Of a DNA stretch of 64,000 bases, positions 33,768 to 44,999 are shown piece by piece. Within the stretch, counting starts at the first letter, position 1; each line of letters opens with the position of its first letter. The notes under the pieces are model-generated. The model was not told the DNA's origin and searched no databases. It worked only from the letters and a program-made list of their open reading frames with translations. Source of the stretch: Spisula solida. Its lineage: Eukaryota; Mollusca; Bivalvia; Venerida; Mactridae. Made by a program: the position numbers and the translations under genes. The DNA is taken from the NCBI GenBank assembly GCA_947247005.1, contig OX365948.1:57821401-57885400 (forward strand), written 5' to 3'.

Positions 33768-35008
33768 GCTCACCTGTCACAAAGTGACAGAGTGAGCTTT
33801 TGTGATCACTCTTCGTCCGTCGTCCGTCCGTCCGTCCGTCGTCCGTCCGTCCGTCAACAATTGGCTTGTGTAGACACTAGAGGTCACAATTTTAGCCTAA
33901 TCTTTATGAAACTTGGTCACAATGATCATCTTAACAAAATCTAGGCCAAGTCCGATATTGGGGCATCTGGGGTCAAAAACTAGGTCACTAGGTCAAATAA
34001 TAGAAAAACCTTGTGTAGTCACTAGAGGTCACAATTTTGACTTAATCTTTATGAAACTTGGTCACAATGATCATCCTAACAAAATCTAGGTCAAGTTCGA
34101 TATTGGGTCATCCGGGGTCAAAAACTAGGTCACAAGGTCAAATCATAGAAAAACCTTGTGTAGTCACTAGAGGTTACAATTTTGACTTAATTGTTATGAA
34201 ACTTGCTCACAATGATCATCTCCACAAAATCTAGGTCAAGTTCGATATTGGGTCATCCGAGGTCAAAAACTAGGTCACAAGGTCAAATCATAGAAAAACC
34301 TTGTGTAGTCACTAAAGGTCGAAATTTTGACTTATTCTTTTTGAAACTTGGTCACAATGATCATCCTAACAAAATCTAGGTCAAGTTCGATATTGGGTCA
34401 TCCGAGGTCAAAAACTAGGTCACAAGGTCAAATCATAGAAAAACCTTGTGTTGTCACTAGAGGTCACCATTTTGGTCTAATCTTTATGAAACTCTGTCAC
34501 AATGATCATCCCAATAAAATCTAGGTCAAGTTCAATAATGGGTCATCTGAGGTCAAAAACTAGGTCACAAGGTCAAATCATAGAAAAACCTTGTGTTGTC
34601 ACTAGAGGTCACCATTTTGGTCTTATCTTAATGAAACTCTGTCACAATGATCATCCCAATAAAATCTAGGTCAAGTTCGATAATGGGTCATCTGGGGTCA
34701 AAAACTAGGTCACAAGGTCAAATAATAGAAAAACCTTGTGTAGTCACTTGAGGTCACATATTTGGCCTGATCTTTACGAAACTTGGTCACAATGATGATC
34801 TCAACAAAATCTAGGTCAAGTTTGATATTGGTTTATCTGGGGTCAAAAACTAGGTCATAAGGTCAAATCATAGAAAACCCTTGTGTAATCACTAGAGGTT
34901 ACAATATTGGCCTAATCTGTATAAAACTTGGTCACAATGATCTTCTCAACAAAATCTAGGTCAAGTTTGACAGGTGAGCGACCTAGGGCCCTTTGGGCCC
35001 TCTTGTTT
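33768..35008 (+). mobile_element. dispersed element: 5 prime hairpin, CCGT run, 145-bp AGGTCA units
   Basis: After a T run, AGCTCACCTGTCACAAAGTG continuing ACAGAGTGAGCT forms a hairpin. (CCGT)n/(GTC)n lies at 33814-33855. Then eight units of 145 bp begin with CTTGTGTAGTCACTAGAGGT and contain GAAACTTGGTCACAATGATC and AATCTAGGTCAAGTTCGATA. The 3 prime end is GGGCCCTCTTGTTT. The unit starts are 33864, 34010, 34155, 34300, 34445, 34590, 34735 and 34880. No protein is encoded. Related short copies are at 56785-57222 and 52685-52790. Confidence 0.88.
33860..34975 (+). repeat. 145-bp tandem units with a DR2 AGGTCA site in seven
   Basis: Seven exact direct repeats of AGGTCA spaced by two bases start at 33982, 34127, 34272, 34417, 34562, 34707 and 34852, each 145 bases apart. 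The spacer is CA, CT or TA. Each unit also has isolated GAGGTCA and TAGGTCAAG half sites. This matches the form of nuclear-receptor response elements; whether any receptor binds is unknown. Confidence 0.9.
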
Positions 35009-35039
35009 AAATTTTGCTGTCAGAAGAAACAAAGATCCA

Positions 35040-35760
35040 AACAATCTTTGGGAGAAAGGAATGGAAAAATAAAATGAGCCCCTTTAGGGGTTCTATGTCA
35101 CTCACACAATGACAGGGGTTCAACCTTTGGGCCCCTTTTGGTCCTCTGAGAGCTAAATTTTCAAAAAAATCCCATGATCCAAAAAAAATATAAAAATAAC
35201 ATTGGCCTAATTTTTAGTATGTATAATAATGTTGTATAGTTCTTTCTAGTGCATCTGATAAATGATATCAATGGTATATACTTGGCATACATGCTGTTCC
35301 ACTGTTTGACTTTGTGTTCTGATACCGTTATGTTAATCAAGTAAATTCACAGTGCATCTTGATATACTTCATGCGAAGTGAACAAAGAAGACGGCACACA
35401 GGTACACAGACTGTGCCACACACATAGCTAAGAATCTCGACATCAGCACCAAGAGACACACAAATATTCACATAAATAAACAATAATTGCAATATCAAAT
35501 GTGACACAGAATGCAAATTAACATTTTGGTTTAATTGCAAGAAGAAAAGGGACATGTACATTGCTTACATGTTAGGTTGCATTAGGAGTACCATTAGATG
35601 TCAATGAATAAGATATCAATGAGGTAGATATCATTATGCATCACTTAGGGGGGGGCAAGGATTCTTATTGCACTAAACTTCTCAGTGGTCGTACCTAAGT
35701 TTACTTCGAATCTAGTTCATCTTCAAAGTGGTCAAAAGAAAATAAATAGCATGCTCTATT
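35040..35760. other. eroded repeat remnants
   Basis: At 35070-35160 phrases such as CCCTTTAGGGG, GACAGGGGTTC and TTTGGGCCCC resemble the ends of the 33768-type elements. The rest is AT-rich; an 8-base G run lies near 35649. No exon is supported. Confidence 0.4.
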
Positions 35761-35764
35761 TGCA

Positions 35765-36345
35765 GACATGCTCCTGCAGACAATAGTAAGAGAAAAGTTT
35801 GACCCTTTGAGTACTCCAGCAGACGATAGTTGAAGATATACTCTCTCTCACTGCTCTAGCAGATAATAGTTGAAGACAAAATTGACCATCTAGAGTACTC
35901 TACCATTGAGTTAGCAGACATTATTAAGTCACAATACTGAAGATGTGCTATCTCACTGCACCAGCAGACAATAGTAAAAGACATATTCTCACTGCTCCAA
36001 CAGACAATAGTTGAAGAAAATATTTGCACTAGCAGACAATAGAAGAAGACAATATTTACCATGTGGAGTACTCTAGCAGATTATAGTTGAAGATTATATT
36101 GACCATACAAAGTAGTGTCTCCATATGTCCAGTTGTATAAAACATTGAGAACTCTAGCAGACAATAGTTGAAGACATACTCTCTTACTGCTCCAGCAGAC
36201 AAAAGTTGAAGACAATATGGAGTAGTTGCTCCATATTGTCAGTTGTATAAAACATTAACGCCTCTAGCGGACAATAGTTGAAGATATATACTCTCTCACT
36301 GCTCCAGCAGACAATGGTTGAAGAACATATTGACCATGTGGACTA
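35765..36345. repeat. degenerate 40-50 bp minisatellite
   Basis: The core CAGCAGACAATAGTTGAAGA with CTCTCACTGCTC or GACCATGTGGAGTACTCT between cores recurs about 13 times at irregular spacing. Confidence 0.8.
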
Positions 36346-36564
36346 TGAGACTCACAATATGTCTAGTAGTAAAACTCACATCAATATCCATTCCTCCTAA
36401 CATTATTATCAATCAACAAGAATGACTTAGTTAATACCACGGCTATAATACTGATAATCTATTTACTTGTGCAGATCTGCAGACATTGTCTAAGATTCTG
36501 ATGTCTCTGTTTCTTCTATTGATTTCATCCATGAGATGGATTGTTGTTTTATATCTTTCACAAA

Positions 36565-36935
36565 ACATGTGCTTTAACTTCTTAAGAAATGTGCTTTCTG
36601 CTTAAACGCATGAATTTGAAATGTGCTTAAACTACTAAACTTCTAAAGACATGTGCTTGAATTTCTTAAGAATTGTGCTTAAACTTATTAATTGGAAATG
36701 TGCTTAAATGTTCTAAGATTTATGCTTAAACTTCCTAAGAAATGTGCTTAAACTTCCTAAGAAATGTGCTTAAAATTTTCAATATAGAAATGTGCTTAAA
36801 CTTCCTAAGAAATATGATTCATCGTCCTAAGAAATATGCTTAGACTTCTTAAGAAATTCGCTTTAATTTCCAAAGAAATGTGCTTAAATTTCCTTAGAAA
36901 TGTGCTTAAATTTCCTAAGAAAGGTGCTTATTTAT
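36565..36935. repeat. 22-bp minisatellite, about 15 units, degenerate
   Basis: AATGTGCTTAAACTTCCTAA(G) repeated with many substitutions and small indels. Confidence 0.85.
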
Positions 36936-37329
36936 AGAACATTTTGAAATCTACAAAGTTTTTGAACCATATAATACTATGTTATATTTGTTCATCAGGA
37001 CAAGACAATCTTCTAATTATACTTTTCTTGGTATTGTAGTGGAATGGGACCCTGCTGATGGGTAAATGCTTTCTTTGTTTTGCTAATTATTCAGTCAGGT
37101 ACCAGCACTGTTTGCTTAAATGGTTGGCTTAGTTGTTAAGCCAGGTACCAGCATGTTACTAAAATATAACAATTATTAACTGTAAGACAGGGCATCAGGA
37201 TCTATAGAAATAGTACCAAACTTATAATCAATATAGATTCCTGATTCTTATGGTCCATAATTGGCTTCTGTTGGCATTCATTTATTCATTGGTGTCATGC
37301 TAGAATGTTTGAAGGATGGTTTCTTTGAA

Positions 37330-37920
37330 GACTTTCTGTGCACCTTTTGGGACTCTCTGAGTAGTACGTTCTCTGTGCACCTTTTGGGACTCTCTGAGTA
37401 GTACGGTCTCTGTGCACCTTTTGGGACTCTCTGAGTAGTACGGTCTCTGTGCACCTTTTGGGACTCTCTGAGTAGTACGGTCTCTGTGCACCTTTTGGGA
37501 CTCTCTGAGTAGTATGGTCTCTGTGCACCTTTTGGGACTCTCTGAGTAGTACGTTCTCTGTGCACCTTTTGGGACTCTCTGAGTAGTACGGTCTCTGTGC
37601 ACCTTTTGGGACTCTCTGAGTAGTACGGTCTCTGTGCACCTTTTGGGACTCTCTGAGTAGTACGGTCTCTGTGCACCTTTTGGGACTCTCTGAGTAGTAC
37701 GTTCTCTGTGCACCTTTTGGGACTCTCTGAGTAGTACGGTCTCTGTGCACCTTTTGGGACTCTCTGAGTAGTACGGTCTCTGTGCACCTTTTGGGACTCT
37801 CTGAGTAGTACGTTCTCTGTGCACCATTTGGGACTCTCTGAGTAGTACGTTCTCTGTGCACCTTTTGGGACTCTCTGAGTAGTACGGTCTCTGTGCACCT
37901 TTTGGGACTCTCTGAGTAGT
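37330..37920. repeat. 37-bp array, 16 nearly identical units
   Basis: The unit is TCTCTGTGCACCTTTTGGGA then CTCTCTGAGTAGTACGG; the main variation is G or T in TACG(G/T)TC. High identity means recent expansion. On the minus strand no phase of the unit has a stop, so three overlapping frames of 175-206 codons are open, all encoding the same peptide in shifted phase. They are repeat artefacts. Confidence 0.96.
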
Positions 37921-37978
37921 AGTTTATAAGTCTTAAATAATGATATAATGACTGTCTTGTGATTTTCCTGTGCGTGTC

Positions 37979-38206
37979 TTATGTCTTTTGCGTTGCCTTG
38001 ACATCAGAGAACCCTTCTTTATGTTTTGCTGTTTCTGCAATAATTATTCTGCTTTCTCTGTCGGATTTGATCATCCTCTCTCTACAGAGTTCTGTGAAAT
38101 TTTTGTTCCCCAGTTGAAATGTACGAACATTGCATGCGTGTTCATCACCTACAGTGATAGCGGAGTCATAACCAGTCATTATCTTATATAAAACATACCG
38201 AAACAC
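37979..38206 (-). other. coding-like minus-strand segment of unknown status
   Basis: A 75-codon minus-strand frame translates to a charged, soluble-looking sequence (ELCRERMIKSDRESRIIIAE near its middle). The plus strand over the same DNA has a strong acceptor-like site (CATCCTCTCTCTACAG at about 38086) but no good donor. It could be an exon, a decayed transposon protein or chance. Confidence 0.22.
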
Positions 38207-38351
38207 GTTTGATCATAGAAATAAATGTCAAGTGAGGTTAGGCTTCCCATATTATTCTACCGGCATATACTGACATTTATATTGACATGCCGATGATTAA
38301 ACAATGATATAATATCTGTTTTATTGTCGGAGAAGAAAATTGAAACTCTGG

Positions 38352-38475
38352 AATTGTATATAATAAAGTCCAAGCAAAAATTGAACGAAAAAATCAGAAA
38401 AAAATCAATCTGATGGTATATAATAAAATCCCAAGAAAAAAAATGAATGAAAAAAAATCTGAAAAAAATCAGACC
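38352..38475. repeat. 61-bp tandem duplication, A-rich
   Basis: GTATATAATAAA(G/A)TCC-AAG followed by AATGAA(C/T)GAAAAAA-TCAG occurs at about 38356 and 38416. Confidence 0.75.
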
Positions 38476-38864
38476 AATTTAAGGCATCATTTATTGCTTA
38501 GATTTTTGGTAATTAACTATAAATTCCCCAAAGTTACAGTTATTTTATTGTTCCTTAGATGAGGTATTTTTTGCAAAATGTTCCAGAAATTAAATTCATT
38601 CTGAATTTTTTTTTGTATTGAACTCAGAGTTCTATTACGTTTACATAAAATGTTGTTCTGCATGTTAATCATTGGTAGCTGGAAACATATACGCAGAAAA
38701 TTGCACGGAAGCGGCACCATCATTATGTTTGTTTGTCTATGGATTTATTGACCCTTTCACAAAATTGTTATTTTTTGCTCTCAAAAAGAAAACATCTATA
38801 GTGATTTAATTTATCTTGGTAACTTCCCTCCAAGCAGGAGGTGATTGGCCTATAAGGCAAGGAT

Positions 38865-39352
38865 TAGGGGTCGGCCGATGCATCGAAATATCGATGCATT
38901 GCCATCCCGAGGGTCCCGATAGTATGGATCGATAGTATAAGTCCCGATCCTATAACTATCGCCGATAGTTAGCTCAACTATCGATAGTTACAATAGTTTC
39001 CTTTTTATAAATATAGTTTATTATAATTTAAAACAACTTCCGTTTTCGTTAACAAAAACTAATTGTAAATAACCACAAGCATCAAAACAGCCACAATGGA
39101 CCAATATCACCATAATTTTTTAATCTATTTCTGTCAAATTAATTTTAAATCCTTTCCACAAATAGTATATTTGTATGTTGTACAACAAAGTATTATCTTA
39201 CACAGATTTGTATTTACAAGTTAATCTCTGGTTTTCAAATCTTGGCAATAACTATTGCAATAGTCTCCAGCAATACAATAGTATCGCAATAGTACTTTCA
39301 GCAATAGCAATAGTATTGCAATAGTCAAAATTGGACTCAATAGTCACCCCTA
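38865..39352. mobile_element. hAT-like non-autonomous element with 8-bp target duplication
   Basis: The ends TAGGGGTC and (GT)CACCCCTA are short inverted repeats of the hAT type. The element is flanked on both sides by GCAAGGAT (38857-38864 and 39353-39360), a perfect 8-bp duplication, the standard hAT signature. Sub-terminal repeats are dense: (A)TCGATAGT and CTATCG at the left, GCAATAGTATTGCAATAGT at the right, plus a hairpin ATGCATCGAAATATCGATGC. 488 bp, no transposase. Confidence 0.92.
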
Positions 39353-39360
39353 GCAAGGAT

Positions 39361-40080
39361 AGAACCATTTGGCCATGCCCTAGGACAGAGTCGTACTGAG
39401 TGGCAAACTCCAAAACAGTGGTCGCTCACAGGAAACATGTGTGCAGAAGTTTGCAAATTTCTCAGTCTTTGTTTATTGGAGAGATCATGTTTGTATACAA
39501 AGGGATTAGTACCACCAGCTAGCTATTGGTGAATGGCAGGTTTTCATTGTTCATTCATCCAATAGATTGCCGGTTGGCATTTTTCATATGTATACGGTGA
39601 TCTCTCCTATTGATTTACTTACCCTTTTGAATCACAAATATGTTTATTTTTTACTCTCAACAAAAAGGAAGTAGGAAAACTCCTTCCTCATATTGTCAGA
39701 AATTAATTGATGTTTAAGAAACACTTCTACTTGATCTAATTGATGACCTGACTCTATAATGATCGGTATTAGAACATTATCATTGATAGAATTGGCGCCA
39801 TGGCGACCCCGGCATATGGAAGTCTGGGGGAAACTCTCCTGGCATGGGAGGAAATAAAATAATCATAAAACTGTCAATAATTATAGTGAAAAAAAATGCT
39901 TAATGATGAAAAAATGCTTAATGATGAATAAACAGACATAAATATTTTTTGTCATTTATATTCAATTAGGTATATGTCCATGATGCTAATGTGTTATAAT
40001 GTGTTATAGCTAAATATCCCTTCTGGAAGTATTTATACTGTGTATATATATAATAGCCGCATAAAAGTAAATATTGCAAA
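39361..40080. other. intron-like stretch
   Basis: No repeats or exons that I can support; a short direct duplication of AAAAAATGCTTAATGATG is present near 39892. Confidence 0.45.
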
Positions 40081-40261
40081 TACAGTGCAACCTCTGTAGA
40101 GCAACACCCTTTTGGGACCTGCGAATATTGGCAGTTGTATAGAGGTTGTTACTCTACAGAGGTTAAATTAAGAGTAAATATCAGCTTAGGGAAATTTTGA
40201 TGGTGTTGTTATAGGGAGGTTGTTGCTCTACAGAGGGCTGCACTGGTTAGGTTGTACTGTA
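40081..40261. mobile_element. pogo-like MITE family, copy 3 (best preserved)
   Basis: TA-CAGTGCAACCTCTGTAGAG at the left and TTAGGTTGTACTG-TA at the right form inverted ends flanked by TA. 181 bp. The body is that of 2691-2874 and 9893-10113. The internal GTTGTTACTCTACAGAGG is itself an inverted copy of the terminal CCTCTGTAGAGCAAC. Confidence 0.85.
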
Positions 40262-40489
40262 TTTGATCAGTAAATTAGCTTTGATTGGTGGAGTAGTTTT
40301 TGTATGTAATAATTTAGTTCATGATATGATATTTAAATGTACATGTTTATTGTTCATTGTTAATGTATTACATCCATTCTGTATATTTTCAGGTTGTTTG
40401 TCATGACAGACAAGATTAATTGAAAGGAAGGATATTATGAGTTGTCTCCCTTGGAAGACTTGATGAAACATTACTACTCGAATTCTTCG

Positions 40490-40790
40490 GCTTGTCCAGG
40501 TATTATTCTTTCTTTTCTTTATATTCCGGAAGAATAGAACAGAACAGAAGAGAACAGAAAGCCACAGAACAGAAAGTTTTATTAAGACAAGTAGGCTCAT
40601 ACATAGCACAGACAATCCAAAGCCACACATCAACGACGGCAGTGCCTAGCCATCAATGCCTAGCCATCCACGCAAGAGTCACACATAGAACGAACCATCC
40701 ATATCACCAAAAAAAGGATACCCAAAAAGTTAATATGTCAAGCAAGCCTATATACTCACCCCGCAATGAATGACACACTGTGGACTTTGA
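40490..40790. other. CA/A-rich segment, possible repeat
   Basis: Purine-rich AGAACAGAACAGAAG repeats near 40535-40580 are followed by a stretch open in several frames on both strands. This reflects low complexity; no element boundaries were found. Confidence 0.35.
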
Positions 40791-41219
40791 ATTTTGTGCA
40801 TATAATTGACCATAAGGGGAGGTAATTATGAATGATAACTACACTGACAAAAAGTCTTATAAAATAAAATAAATATAAACTTTGCAGGCATACTTGGAAC
40901 AAAGAGATAAATAATATATAAATGAAGAAAGACAATAATAATCATAGAAGGTGAGACTATTTTGTTATTGTAACGAGGAATAATTCTGACAGTTTTAACT
41001 AATAGGTTTGGTCTAAGTATTCCAAGACTTAATTATTACACTGTGATATAATTGACTATTAAGTCATACCTCATATTCTACCACATATTCTGAGTATGTG
41101 AAATGATGCCTGACAGCTTATATTAACATTTCATGATTACTGAATTGGAAGGAAGTTTTTGAAGCATATTTTGCATTCATTATTTCCACTGGGTTTGTTC
41201 ACAGAATTATTTTGCCAAC

Positions 41220-41484
41220 TACCGTATTTGCTTGAGTATTACACACAGCTGTGTATTAGATGCGGAGAAAAAAATGGCAAAAGATTCATAGAAAAAGTTT
41301 GAAGCAAAAAGCGTGAAAATACATGAAATAGTATACCTATTCTCACTTTGCCCATTGTAAACTTGGTAATTGTCTAATGCTGTGTAAATTAAGGATGCAT
41401 CCAATTTTATGCATATAAATTTGCTATTGTTTGTTATGATTCTTGGTCAATAACAGTGTGGGCAATACTTTGAAGTATACGGTA
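41220..41484. mobile_element. MITE with TACCGTAT ends (family Y), copy 1
   Basis: TACCGTATTTGCTTGAGTAT at the left and ATACTTTGAAGTATACGGTA at the right are inverted, about 25 bp including mismatches. The TA ends fit a TA target duplication. 265 bp. Related ends occur at 54353-54527 and 63067-63285. Confidence 0.75.
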
Positions 41485-41603
41485 GTTGAATAATTCATTG
41501 ATATGTACTAATCCGTGTTACCAGAAATTGAAGGATTTTAAGTGTAAAACATTGGTATCTTATTGTCAAATGAAACTTTGGATATTTGACATTTGCGTTG
41601 ACT

Positions 41604-41662
41604 TAATTGGTTATTTGGTTGGCTTAATTGGTTATTGTGTTGGCTTAATTGGTTATAAATTG
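41604..41662. repeat. 21-bp tandem repeat, 3 units
   Basis: TTAATTGGTTATTTGGTTGG and variants repeated three times. Confidence 0.85.
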
Positions 41663-42364
41663 TTTACATGTTGTGCAGCAGGTGCACCCAGCTGTAGATG
41701 CAGGGAATAAGTGAAAGATTAAATTGTAAGTCTGTGTGGTACCGTGTGTGTGTACGCCGCTGTGTAAGTATGTATGACATGTGCAATACATTTTAAAACT
41801 GTGAGAACCAATTCTAAGAATTCTCAAAACTACATGGCGGCATAATCAGAAAATTTGTAATCAGAAAAATTTGCTGAGCGTATTTTAAAAAAAAAAATAC
41901 TGCAAAATCACTCATTTTCTTTGGCTTTAAATTTGGTTGAATTTGGTAAAATTTGATTTCATGGTGTTTGTGATTTTGTGATTTACTAATAGATGATTGA
42001 GGAAACCCTTGTTGCTTATTTCCGTGGTTGAATCATTTTGTAGATTACATTGTATGGTCGAGTTCAATAACAAACTTTTATAATTTAATCACTACAGAAA
42101 ATGATTATTTTCCAGTATAATGTGTTAACTTGAAATCAATCTGAGAAATGTTCATCTTTCTACCATAGAACTTTGTTTATAGCCGACTGTCATGATTAAT
42201 TCACCAGTTTTTTAGCAAAGAAGAATTTGTCTGAGAAACTGTGTGTTTGATGAGGTCACAGATCTAAATGTGATTCTGACACAAGGTATATCACCCCTGG
42301 TTAGGCCAACCTTAAATAATTGTTTGTTTGCAGTAACCTACCCAGTTAGTAGGTCTTCAGGTAG

Positions 42365-42675
42365 ATTTTTTAGCCCTGGCTTCTACTGATGCAGGAGGCA
42401 TATAGTGATTGTCCTGTCTGTTAGTTTGTCCATCTATCCATCTGTCCTAAAAAGTTAACCATAACTTTCAAGTTTTTGAAACTCAAATATTTCAAATATC
42501 TCAAATAAGTCCATCAAGGCATTGTTTCAACCTTGGCATTCTTGTTTACGATTATAAACACATTGTATTGTCAAAACCATGAACTATATCTAACATTTAA
42601 ACAGAGTTATTGCCCTTGAATGACTTTTTTATGGACACCGGGGTGTAAGCGTTTATTGAACGCAATATTGTTTTT
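42365..42675 (+). mobile_element. dispersed repeat family with T-run/AGCC start, copy 2
   Basis: TTTTTTAGCCCTGGCTTCTA, ATGCAGGAGGCATATAGTGA, CTGTCTGTTAGTTTGTCC, then the body shared with 3920-4225, ending GAACGCAATATTGTTTTT. The start has the same T-run then AG layout as the elements at 33768 and 49544. Confidence 0.65.
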
Positions 42676-42897
42676 TTTAAACTTTGAAGTTAGTTAATCA
42701 GTTTTTCTGTCTTTTTATATGTGTTTAAAAAAATAAAAATTAAAAACAATAAAAGTTAGAAAAAACATTTGTCGGAACGGTAGGCTTCTGCAAACTAATA
42801 ATTTTTAAGTTTGGCCCTGTGGCAAACTTCTATAGTCAAGGCTTTCATGCTTGGGTACCATTATCATCAACTATTAACTCATGTATCTTGATTACCC

Positions 42898-43052
42898 GGA
42901 GCTATTGTCTCTGATCGGTTCCTGGCACTATTGTCTCTGATCGGTTCCTGGCACTATTGTCTCTGATCGGTTACTGGCACTATTGTCTCTGATCGGTTCC
43001 TGGCACTATTGTCTCTGATTGGTTCCTGGAACTATTGTCTCTGGTTCCCCCT
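42898..43052. repeat. 26-bp tandem repeat, 6 units
   Basis: GGCACTATTGTCTCTGATCG then GTTCCT, with single-base variants. Confidence 0.93.
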
Positions 43053-43150
43053 CTGTTCATGTACGATTCTAAGCAATGTTTTACTATATCAGCAAGAAAA
43101 GTAGATTTGTATTGGATTCTATGATTTGATGGAGGTTTTGGGTTTTTTTT

Positions 43151-43285
43151 AAATGCCGAGCATAGCCTTTATTTGCCAGTCAGCTTTATGCTGAAATATG
43201 GCAGGCATTTATGTGTGCCCTCACCGGGATTTGAACCCGGGTCGCCAAATTAGACGGCAAGCGCGCTAACCATCGAGCTACATAT
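43151..43285 (-). mobile_element. tRNA-derived SINE family B, copy 2
   Basis: Reverse complement of the 26651 family. TAGCTCGATGGTTAGCGCGC (A-box) and CCCGGGTTCAAATCCCGGTG, a perfectly paired T-arm with consensus B-box, are followed by the tail ending GGCTATGCTCGGCATTT. The T-arm is better preserved than in copy 1. Confidence 0.87.
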
Positions 43286-43434
43286 ATTGCTCATGGTAAC
43301 TGTATCATTGATAAAGAGTAAAAAAATAAATATTTTCTTTTATAAATTAAAAAAAAATATGTTTACTCTTTATTAATGCTACAGTTACCTGTGATACTGC
43401 AGGGGATGTTTTCAAGCAAATCTAACTTCTGTTA

Positions 43435-43860
43435 CCTTTATCAGAACCAAACCCCTGTTGGAATTCGAACCTTCGACCTCCCACACTGAAAGCAGACGCT
43501 TTAATCCCTCGGCCACAGGGACTGTAGTACGTAGAATCTGCTCCAAGTCTATCGATTCTGCACATGATAGGCGATAACTCGGAACAAACCCCTGTGGGAA
43601 TACGAACCTGCCACCTGACAGATACTGTAATCCCGTGACCACAGGGACTGGGTTATGTTGAAACTGCTCCAAGTCTAGGATTCCATTCTGCGCACAGTAG
43701 GCAGTAAGCAAGTATGCCTTCATATAAGCAGTGATGAAATAATGTATCCCTCGGCCACAGGGACTGTATAGGAACTGTATTATGTTGAAACTGCTCCAAG
43801 TTCTGCAATATTGATAGGGGAGTATTTGCCTTCATATAACCAGTGATGAAATATTCATTA
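43435..43860 (-). mobile_element. tRNA-derived SINE family C, about 126-bp tandem, 3 units
   Basis: On the minus strand each unit begins TCCCTGTGGCCGAGGGATTA, then AAGCGTCTGC, and has a GGTTCGAATTCC-type B-box followed by AACAGGGGTTTG. This is a serine/leucine-tRNA-like head. CCACAGGG lies at 43513, 43639 and 43755 and CTCCAAGT at 43541, 43667 and 43794, so the head and part of the body are tandemly repeated at about 126 bp, with the third unit partial. Overlapping minus-strand open frames are not genes. Confidence 0.78.
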
Positions 43861-44159
43861 ACTTGTTCACACACTGTAGTAATCCTGCTACAACAGAGCA
43901 TCACAAGTCGTCAATGACATTAAATATTAATATTGTGATTCAACATGTCCGAGAGTAATTATTACGAAACATAAAAATGTGTTTTCATGGTATTTTGATG
44001 TTGCATCTTTTTAAAGCTAGAAATAAATATTGCAAGATTACTGTTAACATGTAAACCGATTAACGAGTATTTAATTGGACCTGAACATTATCTCAAAATA
44101 TGTCATGGTAAATTCTGTAATGTGGAAAATTCCTACTTAAATCATAGAGTGTTCCGTTA

Positions 44160-44856
44160 AACCCCTTTCACAATTGTCGTAGGAATTTCTTTGTCGCACG
44201 ACGCTTGCGAATCTATGTCGAAATGTACCGACTTGCGTCTGGAAAGGGTTATTTTGTGGAGCGGTCATAATTGTTGCACGACGGACGTGCGACGGCTCTA
44301 CGATGCGTATTAGGGAACTATCGTGCGACGGACGTACAACGGTCGTGCGATGGTCGCACTACATAACAATTGACGCACGACAGCCTTACGATGAACAGTT
44401 GTCGCACGTCCGTCGTACGACCCACAGCAGTCGTAGAATAGTAAATATACACAAGACTGTCGTGCGACCATCGCACGACCATCGCACGACCATCGCACTG
44501 CCATCGCACTGCCATCGCACTGCCATCGCACTGCAATCGCACTGCCATCGCACGATAGTGGTGGGATTCTAAGTACCTAGTTTGACCTTATAATCACAAA
44601 CAAATCGTGCGTCCGTCGTGCGTCCGTGCGACGACGTAGGGCATCGCACGACGGACCTACGACAGTCACTCGCGGTAGAAAATTTTCAACATGTCCAAAA
44701 CTTTACGACGAGGGTCCACGATTATGTTTTCCGTCGCATGACGGTGGCACGATGCCGAAATTTCTTAAGTCTGTCGTGCGACAGATACACGATAGTCCCC
44801 AAATTTGCATCGTAGACCCGTCGCACGTCCGTCGTACGACAATTGTGAAAGGGGTT
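44160..44856. mobile_element. CpG-rich Harbinger-like element, 22-bp perfect TIRs, TTA duplication
   Basis: AACCCCTTTCACAATTGTCG (continuing TA) at 44160 is matched exactly by its reverse complement ending at 44856. TTA flanks both sides (44157-44159, 44857-44859), the 3-bp TWA duplication expected of PIF/Harbinger. The 697-bp interior is packed with CGTGCGAC and GTCGCACG motifs in both orientations and has an 11-bp repeat (CCATCGCACTG) eight times at about 44468-44555. Arginine-rich open frames across it reflect base composition. No transposase. Confidence 0.88.
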
Positions 44857-44999
44857 TTATGGACATATATGCTCTCCATAGCACTTTGATTTTAACTTAG
44901 TGTTAATATAAATTACATTTGAGGGTTATAATGGACATATTGCTGGTAGGTCTGTCAATCTCTTCATTATTTATGTTGGGTACAAGATTGGGCTTCCTC

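Noticed and set aside
37278..37898. Three overlapping minus-strand frames of 175-206 codons
   Set aside because: Same peptide in three phases from the 37-bp array.
40766..40830. Minus-strand donor GTGAGTATAT with open sequence upstream
   Set aside because: All three frames are open, so openness is uninformative, and no partner exon was found.
44303..44889. Overlapping arginine- and histidine-rich frames on both strands
   Set aside because: Composition effect of CGTGCGAC repeats inside a TIR element.
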